A DNA stretch of 64,000 nucleotides from Sarcomyxa edulis (Eukaryota; Basidiomycota; Agaricomycetes; Agaricales; Mycenaceae): assembly GCA_009761415.1 (NCBI GenBank), contig QUOL01000006.1:1612001-1676000 (forward strand). Reading direction: 5' to 3'. Shown here in pieces: positions 46,291 through 58,312 of the stretch. The notes beneath the pieces were generated by a model. The model was given only the letters and a program-made list of their open reading frames with translations, made no database searches and had not been told where the DNA came from. The position numbers and the translations under genes are program-made. The number at the start of each line of letters is the position of its first letter. The stretch's first letter is position 1.

Positions 46291-46815
46291 TAGCGGAGAA
46301 TCTTGAGCCCAAAAACTGCATGTAAAGTGCACAGTCCAACGTGGTCTCACGGAAGACGGATATGAAAGAAAGTGTCTCAGAAGTCGGCGGATTCATGTTC
46401 TTGTAGCCTGTCAGGCAAGGCCGTTCGTTACATCAGAGACATCAGACCGTCGGGATTTCTGGGTCGCTCCAGCCTCCACAGAAGGATGCTGAAAGCGATA
46501 TCTTGGGTTGACCTGTACATAACTAACTTGAACTCTGATTGATTAACGACATCAACCTTGGGAAAAGGGCACATACGTCTGGAGTCCAGAAAACGCTCTT
46601 GATGATTTGATTTTGGGGCATTTTCTCCAAAGCATGATGTGTAAAAGAGGAATGGATTAATGTTGGAGTTATGGTACAAGTTTTGAAGTTGATCTCAACC
46701 GCGCCGATCTACCAGTATGTGGCTGTGCTACAGCCGGAGCTGAGCCTGCCCTAAACTTCACACCCAAAAACCTCGCCCTCATCGATTGTGAAATTTTTCT
46801 ATCTTCATCTCCGTC

Positions 46816-47844
46816 ATGTCTGCCAACCTCACGAAACTCGAAAAACATCTTGCCACCAGGTCTTACGTTGAAGGGTGAGTGTCTATCTTTTTTTCTCGAC
46901 GTGATGAGTTACCGCTATGGTCCGTGTTTCCAAGAAGCGACTAGACATCGCTGTCCAAGCATGCCGATATCTTTTATTTACCTAGCTTTCTGATCTTCCC
47001 TTTTCAATTACCGTTTTCCCTTCACGGTCTGACTTTTTGCTTTGCCTCGATAGGTACACCCCTTCGCAGGCCGATGTCCTTGTATTCAAGGCCATCTCCT
47101 CGGTTCCGGACGCCGTTACTTCTCCTCACGTAGCCAGGTGGTATACCCACATCAAGTCTTACACTGCTGAGCACGCTTCTCTTCCTGGGTCCAGCACGGC
47201 CGGTCAAGCCTTTATCGGAGCTGACTCCGAGCCTGCCGCTGCCGCTGAAGAGGAAGACGATGAGCTCGATCTCTTCGGTGAGGACGAGGAGGAGGATGCT
47301 GAAGCTGAGAAGCTTAAGGCTGAACGTGTGGCTACTTACAACGCAAAGAAAGCTAACAAGCCCAAGACCATCGCCAAGGTCAGCAATAATCCCTTGTTTA
47401 CCGTCCTTCGCATACATGCCTGTTGTACATATCATTGCAATTTATTGACTTCTTTACTATATCGTCCTTCGTGCAATAGTCCGTCGTCACACTCGAAGTC
47501 AAACCCTGGGACGATGAGACCGACATGAAGGCTCTTGAAGACGCTGTCCGATCTATCGAACAAGACGGTTTGGTCTGGGGTGCGAGTAAGTTGGTGCCCA
47601 TTGGATACGGAATTAGGAAGCTCCAGATCACGCTCGTTATCGGTGCGTTATATCATCACGAGAGTTGTGCATAGTCTTACATCCAAGTACTGCAGAGGAT
47701 GAGAAGGTCTCCTTGGACGAACTCCAGGAGAAGCTCGCTGAGTTCGAAGACTACATCCAGAGCACCGATGTCGCTGCCATGCAGAGTAAGTGACTCTCCC
47801 GAAACTCGCCCTACTTGCTGACAAAATTTGTATCAGAACTCTAA
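46816..47844 (+). CDS. Translation elongation factor 1 beta (eEF1B GEF subunit)
   Basis: Five exons (46816-46874, 47054-47378, 47480-47642, 47696-47785, 47837-47844) encode 214 aa. The last exon holds only the end of a Lys codon, Leu and the stop. The N-terminal GST-C-like part ([44 protein letters not shown]) leads to the acidic linker [20 protein letters not shown]. The C-terminal exchange domain follows ([49 protein letters not shown]), ending MQKL. The protein catalyses GDP/GTP exchange on eEF1A during elongation. Its 179-bp first intron is longer than others here, as is common in highly expressed fungal genes. Corresponds to yeast EFB1. Confidence 0.96.
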
Positions 47845-49507
47845 TCTCGAAATGTTGTGTTGTATATCGGTCCCATCCATGTATCTTGGTTCTCTTTGTA
47901 GGAATGCACAATGAATCATAAATTTACAATGTACAATTTGCAGTCTTGAATCTTCAAATCGTCAAGACTCTCAGTGACCCTTGAGCCGATCGAGTCGTAC
48001 CATTTTTGTATGTGTGCTGATCTAGCGATCCTTTCGTCGGCGATTGTTTCCCTGCGCTCGTACGTACTGCTGATGTTTTTTTGTATTTCTTCCTGACTTA
48101 TAAGAGTCTCCAGGTGCATTGATACGTACATGATAGATATGGCAATACGAATGCTTATTTCCTCATAACAAAGTTCGACTATTACACCTCAATATCTCCG
48201 AGTGCCCGTCATTAATTCATCTCAATGATGTTCGGTAATCTAACCCTTGGGTTGTTTATGTCGATGCGCTCGTGAACGAAGATTTTTCTCAATAATTATT
48301 CAGTGAGTGATCTGTCAAACCTCGTACTCGAAAGTTCATATTCTCGTCGATACTTAGATTACTCGATGTACGGGCGAGGACGATGAAGCTGCTTCGTCCT
48401 CAAATTGATCTAAGTTTTCAGGCAATATTAGTTGATAATCCAGAACATCGCGCAGCTTTGTCGAGATAAATATCTGACTGCTAAGAAGCTTTGTTCTTCC
48501 TAGTCGTCCTGCTGATCTCTGGTCTCAGTGATACTCTATCTCTTCAAACATATTCGTTACAACGAGAGATATCGTAACGGCTCAAGCTTTCCACCTCAAG
48601 GCAATTTCGAGATCACTCTCGCAATCAACAATCGTCGAGTCTATACTGTTTGTCTCTCTATTTGCAATCTTGTATCTCAATCAGATTTTCGGGCAATTCC
48701 TCGGACATTTCTCTTCAATCCTAGGACTTTTTGCTCACTTCGTCAGCGCTTGACCCCATGACTTGAGGTGTGCATGACAATGTCGTTTCTCTCCGCCTGT
48801 TTTACACTCACGATGCTCACTATTTATAGGATTTTTTGACCCGTATGAGTAGCGAGCGGTGATCACGACCCAGCCGTTCGTTCCTTCATCCTTCATATAA
48901 CGCACCTATTTCCTGGGATTGCATTTCCTTTGTGGTGATTAAGGATCGTCTGGCGTGCTTCTGCGCGTTAATCTCCTCATTATCGTTGATCTCCTCATTC
49001 TGGTGAGTGATATGTTCTTTCTTATGCGCGTCCCTTGTTTTCATTATCCACCTGTCACTTGTAGACCTCCTTGCGCACGATGTGGTCATTTCCATCAACA
49101 ACGCTCGTGGCTCAGCATTCTGGACCGTCGACTTGAAGCCAATCTAGGAAAGCTAAATTCATCTCCGTAGTGTTATGAATTCGTCCTCAGACGACCCGCC
49201 GACGTGATCGAACGATAGCCACTGTTTATCGTCTCCCGCCGGCGATGGTTATAATCTTTTCCATTCCTGTATTTGATGGTCTAAAAACAAACTCAGACTC
49301 CACGCAGACGGCTCGAATTGTCTGTTTTAACCTTCTGATATAATTTCGTGACTCGCACAGTTCATTGTTCGGGAGCAATCCTTGTCTTCTCACTGAAGAA
49401 CATGGTCTATGATCCGGTGAGCTACTGTCATGGCCTCGTATCGTTAATGCTCGTCCATGAGTCGTGTCCACTTCACTTCTAGTTCATAACGCCCGCGAGT
49501 GGCTGGC
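47845..49507. other. Intergenic, 1.7 kb, little recognised
   Basis: A minus-strand 72-codon frame at 47916-48131 (SQEEIQKNISSTYERRETIADER) is helical in character but has no start context, splice partner or recognised family. Otherwise nothing seen. Confidence 0.4.
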
Positions 49508-49516
49508 GTCAACGTT
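49508..49516. repeat. Left 9-bp target-site duplication
   Basis: GTCAACGTT, repeated exactly at 50400-50408 on the other side of the element. Confidence 0.95.
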
Positions 49517-50399
49517 GGATAATTCTATTCAGCAACCCCGGTTGTCGACAACAACCCCCCCAAAATATTACTAAGCCTGTTTATTCAAGCTTGTCAGTGC
49601 TCGGGGTCTCCAACTCGTTCGATCGCGGGGAACCGACGCGTTCGCCATACGGTGTAATGAAGTAGCTACTCGCGCATCACAGTGCACATGACAGAACAAG
49701 AGCACACATATAACAAATTACCATCTCTTCACAGAAATAGAGTCCTATCGAGTGAGTCCAAATGACTTTATTTTTTGGCCGCCATGGTAGTAGGTGGGTA
49801 CAAATTAAGCCTAGATAGACTAAGTACTTGTTGGTGCGTACAACCTGGAGGTGTCCTCCTTTTCCGAGGTATAATTGCATAAGGTACAACGTCACTGATG
49901 GTCCACTCAGAGCTCCAGCGCGGTGTAGCCGAACGTTGGCCGGACGCGCCCAAGACGTGCCTTTCCTATGTGATGTCATTTGTAGGTTACAGCGAATCGA
50001 AACTCTCAACTTGTTGCCGACCAAAAATGAGTACTTCATCTGGGAACCTCACAAATGATTCTCTGACATTGAGATTCGAGAGAAATTCGATGCATGTATT
50101 TACTCGTGACTCGTGATGGAGGGGACATCTCCTGAGTCTCGGAGTTTTGTGTGCAGAGTTACATAACTACTCAACTGCCTTAGAGAAGACTATCTTACTA
50201 GTTGGATCTCGCTCTAATTGTAGCCGCAAGCTGACTCGACGCGACTCGACGCGACGACGTGCACGCGAACGCGTCGGTGGGACTTCCTCGCGATCGAGCG
50301 GGTTGGAGACCCCGAGCACTGACAAGCTTGAATAAACAGGCTTAGTAATATTTTGGGGGGGTTGTTGTCGACAACCGGGGTTGCTGAATAGAATTATCC
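49517..50399. mobile_element. Non-autonomous Mutator-like element, 883 bp
   Basis: The terminal inverted repeats are long. The first 98 bases (49517-49614) are an exact reverse complement of the last 98 (50302-50399), and similarity continues with small gaps to about 49650/50262. It is flanked by the 9-bp direct repeat GTCAACGTT, fitting the Mutator superfamily (usual duplication 8-11 bp). The interior has no transposase; its open frames are short and overlap on both strands. Perfect identity of the arms implies recent insertion, so an active autonomous relative probably exists elsewhere in the genome. Confidence 0.93.
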
Positions 50400-50408
50400 G
50401 TCAACGTT
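50400..50408. repeat. Right 9-bp target-site duplication
   Basis: GTCAACGTT, identical to 49508-49516. Confidence 0.95.
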
Positions 50409-52103
50409 CGTCACTTTCTGCGAGACCCAAAAATAATCTTCCCGGATAATCTGCTATCAGGTTTTTCGCATACGGTCGTCTAACTGTCACCGGTGGGCTT
50501 TCAGGTCCGACACGTCTACGCCGTTCTTTGGAGATCCCCCTTCTGACCAGAACCCCGGGATGTCAAGACTCGAAGGCGGTGTCTTGTGCTCTGATCGGGG
50601 AACAAGTCATCTCGATTCTTCTATTGCACTTATCGCGTTGCTGCTCACCGTCGTCCCTCTCCCTTGGTAGTTTTTATGAGCTGCAAGTCTCTTCGGCTCG
50701 TGGTCCCAATAAACAAATGGTCAAGACTCCAGCACAGCATATCCGGATGCTTGTAATGATATTCCGATGAAGGAATCACGGTCGCTCGTCCCGGGATATT
50801 CCTCCCTCGGTATCCTCTTCAAATTACAGGATAGTCTAGAGACACATTCACTACTCATATCCTATGTCTGATGACTACTCTAGACCCTCCTATTGTTCTC
50901 CTACCCGCTCTGTTATATGTACCAGCTCGGGTGCTGCGCGTAGAGCAATGCCACGTGGTCGACACCGTTGATCCCGCCACTTGTAGCATTGATGCGCCTC
51001 GATTCCACGAATGGTATGAATTTGAAATATCGCACTGTCGTCACCAAATGCAGCCATACCTCCACATACGCGCCGCCGGGGTGAAAGAGCGATCAGGAAC
51101 AATTGCAAGCCTCGAAGTTGCAGAACATGTTATAGCGTGGTTTTCATCTCGGGTACTCTTTCAGGTTATGTACATAATTGACTGTGACATAGATTGTTCG
51201 CGGACTTCACCCTACGCCGGACCAAGTCTCCGTTCCACCCCGGGCCCGGAAATGAAAAAAGGGCTGCACCACATCTTGCTCTTACCGTCTTGCGTGGCGC
51301 TTTGTAGCTTTGGGTTTTTGCTTGCTGCTTCAAGTTCAACGGGGAAGAGGCTCCAAGAGACGAGCCAATGTATCGAAGCCCGTCGTAACGGTTATCCGAG
51401 CCGTTATCGCAACTGTTGTTTCAGAAGTCTCAGCATCAGAGGTTTTGTTCATTTCATTGCTGAAAACCATATCCCTTTAACTTTTATTAAATGTTGACTT
51501 CTCCAGTCGGTTCTCCGGACGCCCACTCTTGGCTTCTCGAACGGCGAACTCGAGATAATGGCTAAAGTTCAAGAGCCCGGCGACCTCCAACGCATGTGGT
51601 GCTCGAAAGTTTTTTCACGAAGGGAACGGAACGTCTTTGTATGATCTCGTTACACTTCCGCGGTATAGTGCAATCGCAAAAAATAGCAACGTTCGCCTTC
51701 TCTCTCACGCGGGCTTGGCCGCTGGTATCCACCTAGTGTCGTGTGGGGATAAACGGGAAACATACGCTATTTGGGTACAAGAGACGCGGGTACTACCAAA
51801 TACAGCTGTAATTGAAAGAATTCGAAGGTTTTATTTCCAAGTTTCTTGGTCAAGCCAGGAACATGCTAACGATCTGATCTGAAGGACCTTTTTACCACGT
51901 CAAGATGGTCCCCAATCATCGAGGCAACGTTTTGAGGGAACCGGGAGAAAGCTGCGGTCATACATACTGGGCTGAGTTATGACAACATGTTGTTTCTCTG
52001 AATATGCACCTCTCTCTCCGACATCCCGTGTTCAGCGCTCGACTCTGGACTGGACTTCTGCTTTTAAGCCAGGCTCACTCGAGGATGTCCACCCAGTTTC
52101 AAC
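50409..52103. other. Gene-poor region upstream of F-box paralogue 3
   Basis: An open frame at 50871-51497 (+, 208 codons; LLPALLYVPARVLRVEQ, RFHEWYEFEI) is the only long one. It has no recognised domain or convincing promoter, and I do not call it a gene. The 3' end is the promoter of the gene at 52104. Confidence 0.4.
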
Positions 52104-54113
52104 ATGGCTTCCGCCCACCTTCAAAACATTCCTCAGGACGTTCTCCAGTATATCGCACTCTTGTCCACGTCGTCTCGCGTTCTCGACCCACCTAGTGATG
52201 TGATCCCACTCCTATTGACGAGCCGTTCCATGTATCGATGCTTGTCTCTACAAGCATGTCCTCACCTCTACGCAAGCATATTTCGGGCCAACTTTGACCT
52301 CGCTGCTGCTCGCCGCAGATTCCACTATTCCGAGTTGACGGACTCATGTCTAGCAGGGGAACTTGTACAACGATGTCGAGTTCTCCAGCGAGTTCGTCGT
52401 CGAGACATCACTACGGAAGGGATTCGGCAAGATCTATGGACCATATGGTATCTCTCCATGTATACATGAGAGGGCTTGACTAATGATGTCTTCTTCCAAG
52501 GTGGATGATTTCCGAGAGTGATGGGTTAAACGAAGCTCAACTCTTCGCGGCTGGCCTGTCAGACTTTCTCGTGGCCTTTGTCCTCGAGAACCTGTGCGGC
52601 GATAGTGTTAATGTTGGCGATAAGTTCCTAGCCCATGCTAAAGAAGTCCGGGCTCTTGCTTCCTGGTTGCTTTGTCTAACTTTATCGCGATGTGAGTATT
52701 ATCGTGCTTTTCTTGAGCTGCACGGTCAACTAACTTTGACTCAGGGCAAATATCGAACATGCCTGCCCCGATTCGAGACTCCATCCTTGGCTTCTTACGG
52801 CCCTTTACCAGATCCACAGTAAGGGTACGGACCTTCTCCTTATGCCCGCATCTTCTCACACTGACGCGTCGTGAACCCCAGGATTCGGCCATCAACCTCC
52901 CTGCATTGCCATTTTCAAGGGCAACGATGAGATCTATCACGGGAAGCGAAGAGTCATCACTTCACAGTCTACGATGCGATGTCGTTCAGTATCATCGAAG
53001 AAGAACGATAACCTGTCCACATCCTGCCGCAGCAGCAATTTTGCTTACATTCGCTCTTAAGGATGCGGTTCCACTTCAGATCCCCCCTAATCTCCCGGAA
53101 AGTCGTGCTGTCGCCACTGCTACCCAACGTTCTGGGCCGACGATGGAAGACTATCGCATCGTGAATACTATCAGAACGCCACTCTTCTCTGATACTTGGT
53201 CCTACACGCACTTGTCCCACGATGCAGGGGTGCCGCAGGATCCACACAGAAGCCTGCAATATGACCAATATTTCTATCGGATGGTGCTTGAACCCCCAAT
53301 CGTCCAATCGAAGCTTGAAGAGTACACTCCTGGCTCATTTACAGCTACATGGGAGGGAACCTATATGGTACGCTTTGTTTCCAACGCGCCCATTGATAGC
53401 CAGTCAAATAAGTCCTACAGATATCACCGCTCGTCCTTTCAAACGTGACTGAGCCTTCGTCGTCGAGTGACGCCCAAGACTTCATATGCAGACGGCCCAT
53501 CCAATGCGCTTTGCGGGAGTATTTTCGATCTAGTCACATACCATCTGGCGATACAAAGGACGTCGAAAGAGCCAGTTCTTTGGTGAGCTACGAGCGTTCT
53601 TCGTTATCTCTAGTACTAGGACTCAAATCATTTCTTCAGACCCCGGTCTCGTCACATCGTGGTGGTGATGAACAATTGGGCCTTGCATCTCATCACTATC
53701 ACAGGGGAGATCCATCTCAAGCTCTAGATGTCGTCATTGAAGGCGAGGTAAGTGCACCGCATGACCTTGATGCTTGACAAGACTACTGATTTCTGCCGCA
53801 AGACTCTGCATGAACACGAACAGGCTTGGGGGTCCTATAAATATTCCGGAAGAGTCCAAACCGAAGATGGGTTAATTTTGCTGAAGCGAGAAGCAGTCAG
53901 TCTTCATTCTTTACTAGTATAGATACCTTGATACTGACTCGTAGACTTTAGAAGGACGAGAGTCAGGGTATCTGGACATTCGAAGGATGCCTCTGGGCAG
54001 AGGGCACTGTCTTCATCGGTAGATGGTGGTCGGGTACACCATCTGACCAATGCAGCATGCATGGAATATTCTGTATGCGCAAGAGTACCCAATCCAACGA
54101 CGAGTCCACGTAA
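52104..54113 (+). CDS. F-box protein with C-terminal AWGxF module, paralogue 3
   Basis: Eight exons: 52104-52447, 52501-52691, 52745-52818, 52882-53367, 53421-53582, 53640-53747, 53803-53895 and 53955-54113; 538 aa. N-terminal F-box-like segment LQNIPQDVLQYIALLS with LLLTSRSMYRCLS and LYASIFRANFDL. The middle includes PPNLPESRAVATAT and GPTMEDYRIVNTI, then TPGSFTATWEGTYM, matching IPGSIEGIWEGMF of paralogue 1. The end carries VVIEGE, AWGSYKYSGRVQTEDGLI, WTFEGCLWAEG and FIGRWWSGT. The exon holding the AWG block is 93 bp here and in paralogue 2, and the phases agree, so these are true paralogues. This copy lies on the opposite strand, about 9 kb from the other two. The function of the module is unknown. 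Confidence 0.9.
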
Positions 54114-55609
54114 TTGGCTCTGTTCATCGATTCGGCGCTCACCATCGGCAACGCCCCCAATACCCGGACCTAGAGGAAGGGGATAAAGATAATTCTCTAG
54201 AATTCGGTCTGTATCACCTCGTTTTTCGAATATTTATAGGACAATATAAAGATGGACGGATTGGTATACGATTTGTTACAACGTGTTGAGAGGTAGTAGG
54301 CCTAAGGTTAGAGTCTGGATAAGATTACACGTAAAATACATCCATGGTGGACATTCGCGAGAAGAAACCGACGAAAACGCAGGTTATTCACACCCCCAAC
54401 CTGAACTGTTGAACGCAACGAGATAGGTATTAAGATGTGACAATCGACGAGCTCGAGGCCGACTGTATGACACCTAAGTGTTTTCCAAGAGTACTGTTCT
54501 ATACAGTCTATACTTGACAAGGTGTCGCGAGAAACCCTCCAGATTCACGGGATGCCGATTCTGCAGGAACGGTACCTGGGAAGCGAACAAAAATAACAAT
54601 GTCGAGAGACACGAATGGCACCAGTGAACAAGTCTCGAAAAAAGCAGGGTCAGGGGGAGGGGGGCCGACGAGTCGCCAAATAAGTCGATATGATTTAGGC
54701 TTTGGAAAGATTCAGATACCTGCTGGTGATTTGAGACTCCAGACTGAAGTTCTATTAAAATGGGAAGCACTCGCCATTAGAATCCCCACAACGCCAAAAG
54801 GTCAAGCGACACACGTTTGGTCATTTAAGGGATCCGAAATAAAGGAGCCAGAGGGGAGGACCCACCGAAGATAGTATGGATATATATCATATGTCGCACG
54901 ATAAACTTCCATTATGAGGCGCGTATATGGGGAAAGCCTGGCTGCTCATGTCCGAGCCCCTACAATTACAATTACACGGAATAAAGATGCAGTCAGCGCA
55001 AGGCGACGAGGAGAAGACGCGACTGCGCGGGAAATTACCGTTCCAAAGTCCTTTCAAGGCAATGATGAGGAAGGTCCGTATATTGCGTGGGACGACTGTG
55101 TCTACTGTTGGATATCACAGCCTTGACGTCGTTCCATGTCGGAAAAAGGGCGACCCAAAACGAAACGCAAGTCATCCGGGAGGTGTGTGTCCTGAGAATT
55201 CTATACTCATATGTTAGTAAAACGTCACAAGGGATTAATAAGATGTTAGAGTTTAGACCCGCTAAAGTAGAAGGTGCTGTAGTGGGAGGAATCGATGGTT
55301 CCATGATTTCGGAATTTTTTTAAATCAGAGCTAAGACCTCAGCCGACATCTTTCAGAGACAAGAAGACCCGGGACTTCAGTCCTCAATGATTTGGAGATG
55401 AAAAGACGGTAGATTCTGGTATAAATGGGACTACGGTTTACAAACATATGTTCAGGGATGATCCATGGAGAAAGATGAGTAAGAACTCTCCTACATATTG
55501 ATTCCACCCTTCGACCGCACTGCACACCAAACTACACTGCGCTAGGACGCAGATGTAAAGATGCCTTCTGTCGACGAAGATAGTGCGCGACGCGCGAGAC
55601 GGAACTCGA
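54114..55609. other. Intergenic, 1.5 kb, nothing recognised
   Basis: No supported exon. Open frames at 54599-54874 (+) and 54474-54770 (-) overlap each other and lack splice or family support. Confidence 0.45.
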
Positions 55610-56779
55610 TCAATCAAAAGGTCGCATCACCTCATTCCCCCGGACGTCGGTGGCAAAGTTGCTCTTGACGCCTATCTTCCAATTAGGCTCCTCAAAAGTT
55701 GTTCTACGAAGAGACAATTGATCAGTCCACTTTCTACGAGTGCTTGAATAATCCACGAAGAAGACACACGTGTGGCACCAGGGCTTGCATCCTAATTCTG
55801 TCTCAATAACATGAGCAAAGTGCTGGGACCAACCGTGGCGTGGAAAGGCAGCGACCGTCCTTTCGATCAATTTGGGGTGTACAAGGTTGGCACGGCTGCA
55901 GAAAAGATCAATCAGCAGCGATGAAACACCCCGAAAATGAAGCTTACATTCCAGTGTTGTCTACACAAGACATCAGGAATGAAAGACAGAAAGATGTTAG
56001 TGAAGAGACACACCGAGAACCGTGGCAAGCTGTAGGATCTGCCCGATCATAGTGATGTTGCCCCTGCTCGCCATTAGCCAGATAAGACCGAGATATAAAG
56101 ATCGTGGAAGACTTTACATACCCCTTCACGAAGAGGTCTTGATGCCTGATAATAGCATCGCAAACACTATCTGCTTGGTCTTCTGCTCCGCCTAACTGCA
56201 AAATCAGATCCCGGGCTAAGATTGCTCCCTTGAACTCAAAAGAGAGTTTCGTCGTGGTTAGGAACTTCGAAGCAGTGCCGATGTCGTGAAATAAGCAGGC
56301 GAGATAGTACGTTTCGAGGTCTATTTGAAGGGAGACACGTGAAATGTCTCAGGGAAAACAGTCCTTCCTGTGAGTAAAAACCTACTGCCTACCGTACGTC
56401 CATGCTGGGAAGTGGGACTTGACGAGAGCGACGCCTAATCACAAAGTGTGAGATGGATTGCGCAGAATCTATGCGGTACCTACCATAGATATAGACTCGG
56501 TGACTATGATTGAACGTTTGCTCGTCGAGCTCAGCCTATATCAAGATGACGATGATCAAATTTCTGCAGAGATGGTGACATTCCAAGCTCACTGACCTTG
56601 ACAAAAGCCTTGGCCTCACGGACAAGAGCTGAATCTGGTAGGGGAAAATCAGTGACATGAAAATCATCCTGTTTGGGTTGATCGCCGCTGGCAGTGGGAT
56701 GGTCTTTGAAGAGGAGATCTGGGTCGCGCGGAACGGGGGTGAAGCCGTAAAAAGCGACGTTATGATCTGCCAGAGACAT
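55610..56779 (-). CDS. Cyanamide hydratase-like HD-domain protein
   Basis: Eight exons: 56779-56597, 56535-56484, 56434-56393, 56320-56122, 56063-56014, 55960-55948, 55895-55770 and 55661-55610; 238 aa, close to the family length. The order of motifs is that of the Ddi2/Ddi3 cyanamide hydratases: FYGFTPVPRDP, FPLPDSALV, EQTFNHSHRVYIYG with H71, CLFHDIGT with the metal-binding H104-D105, LSFEFKGAI, AIIRHQD with H152, NITMIGQILQLATVLDNTG, LVHPKLIERTVAAFPRHGW, KPWCHT and the VRGNEVMRPFD end. These enzymes hydrate cyanamide to urea using a metal held by His/Asp ligands, and the listed ligands are present. The 13-bp sixth exon and the last join (which skips about 108 bp) are needed to restore the family sequence. 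Physiological substrate unproven. Confidence 0.9.
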
Positions 56780-57254
56780 ACTATTCGAAAAAGAAAAATA
56801 CGGCCGATGGTACGCGAGCTCTGGCACTTGTGCTGGCAGTCAGTGGGAGCGGACTGAAAGAAGTTACTCAGCTTTGTATCTTTTCAGAATAGCAAGAGGT
56901 CACAAGTGAGGGTAGTTAGCGCCCATGAGTCATACAGACAGCCTCACTGTCTCACTGTCTCACTGTCTCCGACATCGCATTAGCTGAGCGAGGGGGCATG
57001 GTCGAAGGGTCGGTCGGACACAGCGATTATTCAGGCAGAAGAAAAAAAGTCACATTTCGGTTCACGAAGACGTCTCTAGTTCTGTGAGAATTCTCGCTCG
57101 CTAGGGTATATATGACTGGATTAGTAGAGAAGAGTATCCGACGAGATACTAGATAGGTTTTTAAGGGCCGTGAATCGGGGATGGGGAATGTAAGAAGGAT
57201 GAAAAGGCCATTAATTATGAAACTAGACCGTGTCTTGTCCCTCCAGTAAGGCCT
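56780..57254. other. Intergenic with a short tandem repeat
   Basis: CACTGTCT is repeated three times at 56945-56968. The 5' side is the promoter of the HD-domain gene. No exon seen. Confidence 0.6.
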
Positions 57255-58312
57255 TTAGAGGAGGGAAGCGAACACAAGGGATACAGCTCCCAATATGACA
57301 GCAGTGGTGCCCTTGACTTCTCCAACCGCCCTAGATGCTCCGCTGAGGACGCCACCACCCAGACCACCAGCAGCCTGGACAGCGCCGCTGAGGAAGGTCG
57401 AACCACAGATGCTTGAGACGGAGGTGTAAAGCGCGGTCTGACCGGCCAAGAAGGGGCTGTTGGCGAGACCTGGAGCATAGGGAATGTCTGATTCGAAGCT
57501 GATATAAGCGGTGAGGATAGCACGCGTGGAGGAGGTGCAAAGAACGTCGGAGGCAAGACCGGGTTGGAGGAAGAGGAATGGGAGGTTAGTGGTACCGTAC
57601 GTGGTGGTGTTAGGGACCAATGCGACCTCGGAACGGCGAGCGTTTGACGAAGACTCGGCGAGGGAACTGTAAAGATAATTCTGGATTTGGTTGGTAGTCA
57701 AACCGGAAGAACTTCCTGCAATGATGGCATTACTCAAGCCGCTTGCTGAGGATGTTGATGTGGTAGAAGTGTTGGTAATAAAGGATGAAGTTTCCGTGAC
57801 GATATAATTCCCACTATCGTCCTTCGAACAGACCACGGTTAAGAGGGGTGACAATGCATACATAACATCGTACGTCCGTAACACGTCTTTGTTGATGATC
57901 GATGTGAGCTCTGCAGGGCATGCGGTGTAAAATTCTGCGAGCTTGGTACGAAGGAGACTTGCTGGGCAGGCTGTGTTCGTAGCGCATATCTTCCCAAGGG
58001 CGGAGGTAATTACTGCCTTGGAACTTGATGCGGTTCCGCCAGGACCATACGCGGACGACGCCGAAATCACGGATGACGTGCAAGCCGACATCGTAGTGTT
58101 TGAGTTGAGGGCGGTCAAAAACGACGTGCAACTGGAACTAATTCCTGTCGGAATCAGCGGGTTCGCTGTCGAGGTGGCTGCTGAGGCCGACGACGACTAG
58201 AAGAGACAAACTTGGTCAGCTCTTGTCGTGATGCCACCAAAAAAACACGCACAGATGACTGGGCCAGCACCGCCGTCGTAAGAAGGGATATTATAGCGAT
58301 AGACTTCATCAT
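57255..58312 (-). CDS. GPI-anchored secreted protein, serine/threonine-rich
   Basis: Two exons (58312-58253, 58196-57255) encode 333 aa. The start is a double ATG (MMKSIAIISLLTTAVLAQSS), a clear signal peptide; the intron falls right after it. The mature part has scattered cysteines (SSCTSF, SACTSS, KICATNTACP, YTACPAEL, VVCSKD, DVLCTSS, SICGSTF), serine/threonine-rich spacers, and a C-terminal Gly/Ser stretch. It ends with a hydrophobic tail (TTAVILGAVSLVFASLL) typical of GPI attachment. I know this architecture from abundant basidiomycete cell-surface proteins with a DUF of the 7729 type, though that assignment is from memory. Probably a wall or plasma-membrane protein; role unknown. Confidence 0.85.

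Noticed and set aside
49828..50116. Frames inside the Mutator-like element considered as a transposase
   Set aside because: Too short, overlapping on both strands, with no MULE transposase motif. The element is non-autonomous.
50871..51497. 208-codon open frame on the plus strand
   Set aside because: No domain, no convincing promoter and cysteine/histidine-rich odd composition. An open frame of this length can occur by chance in a 64-kb window.
56945..56968. Three CACTGTCT units considered as a CRISPR-like or regulatory array
   Set aside because: No spacers and only three perfect units. It is a simple tandem repeat in a eukaryotic genome.
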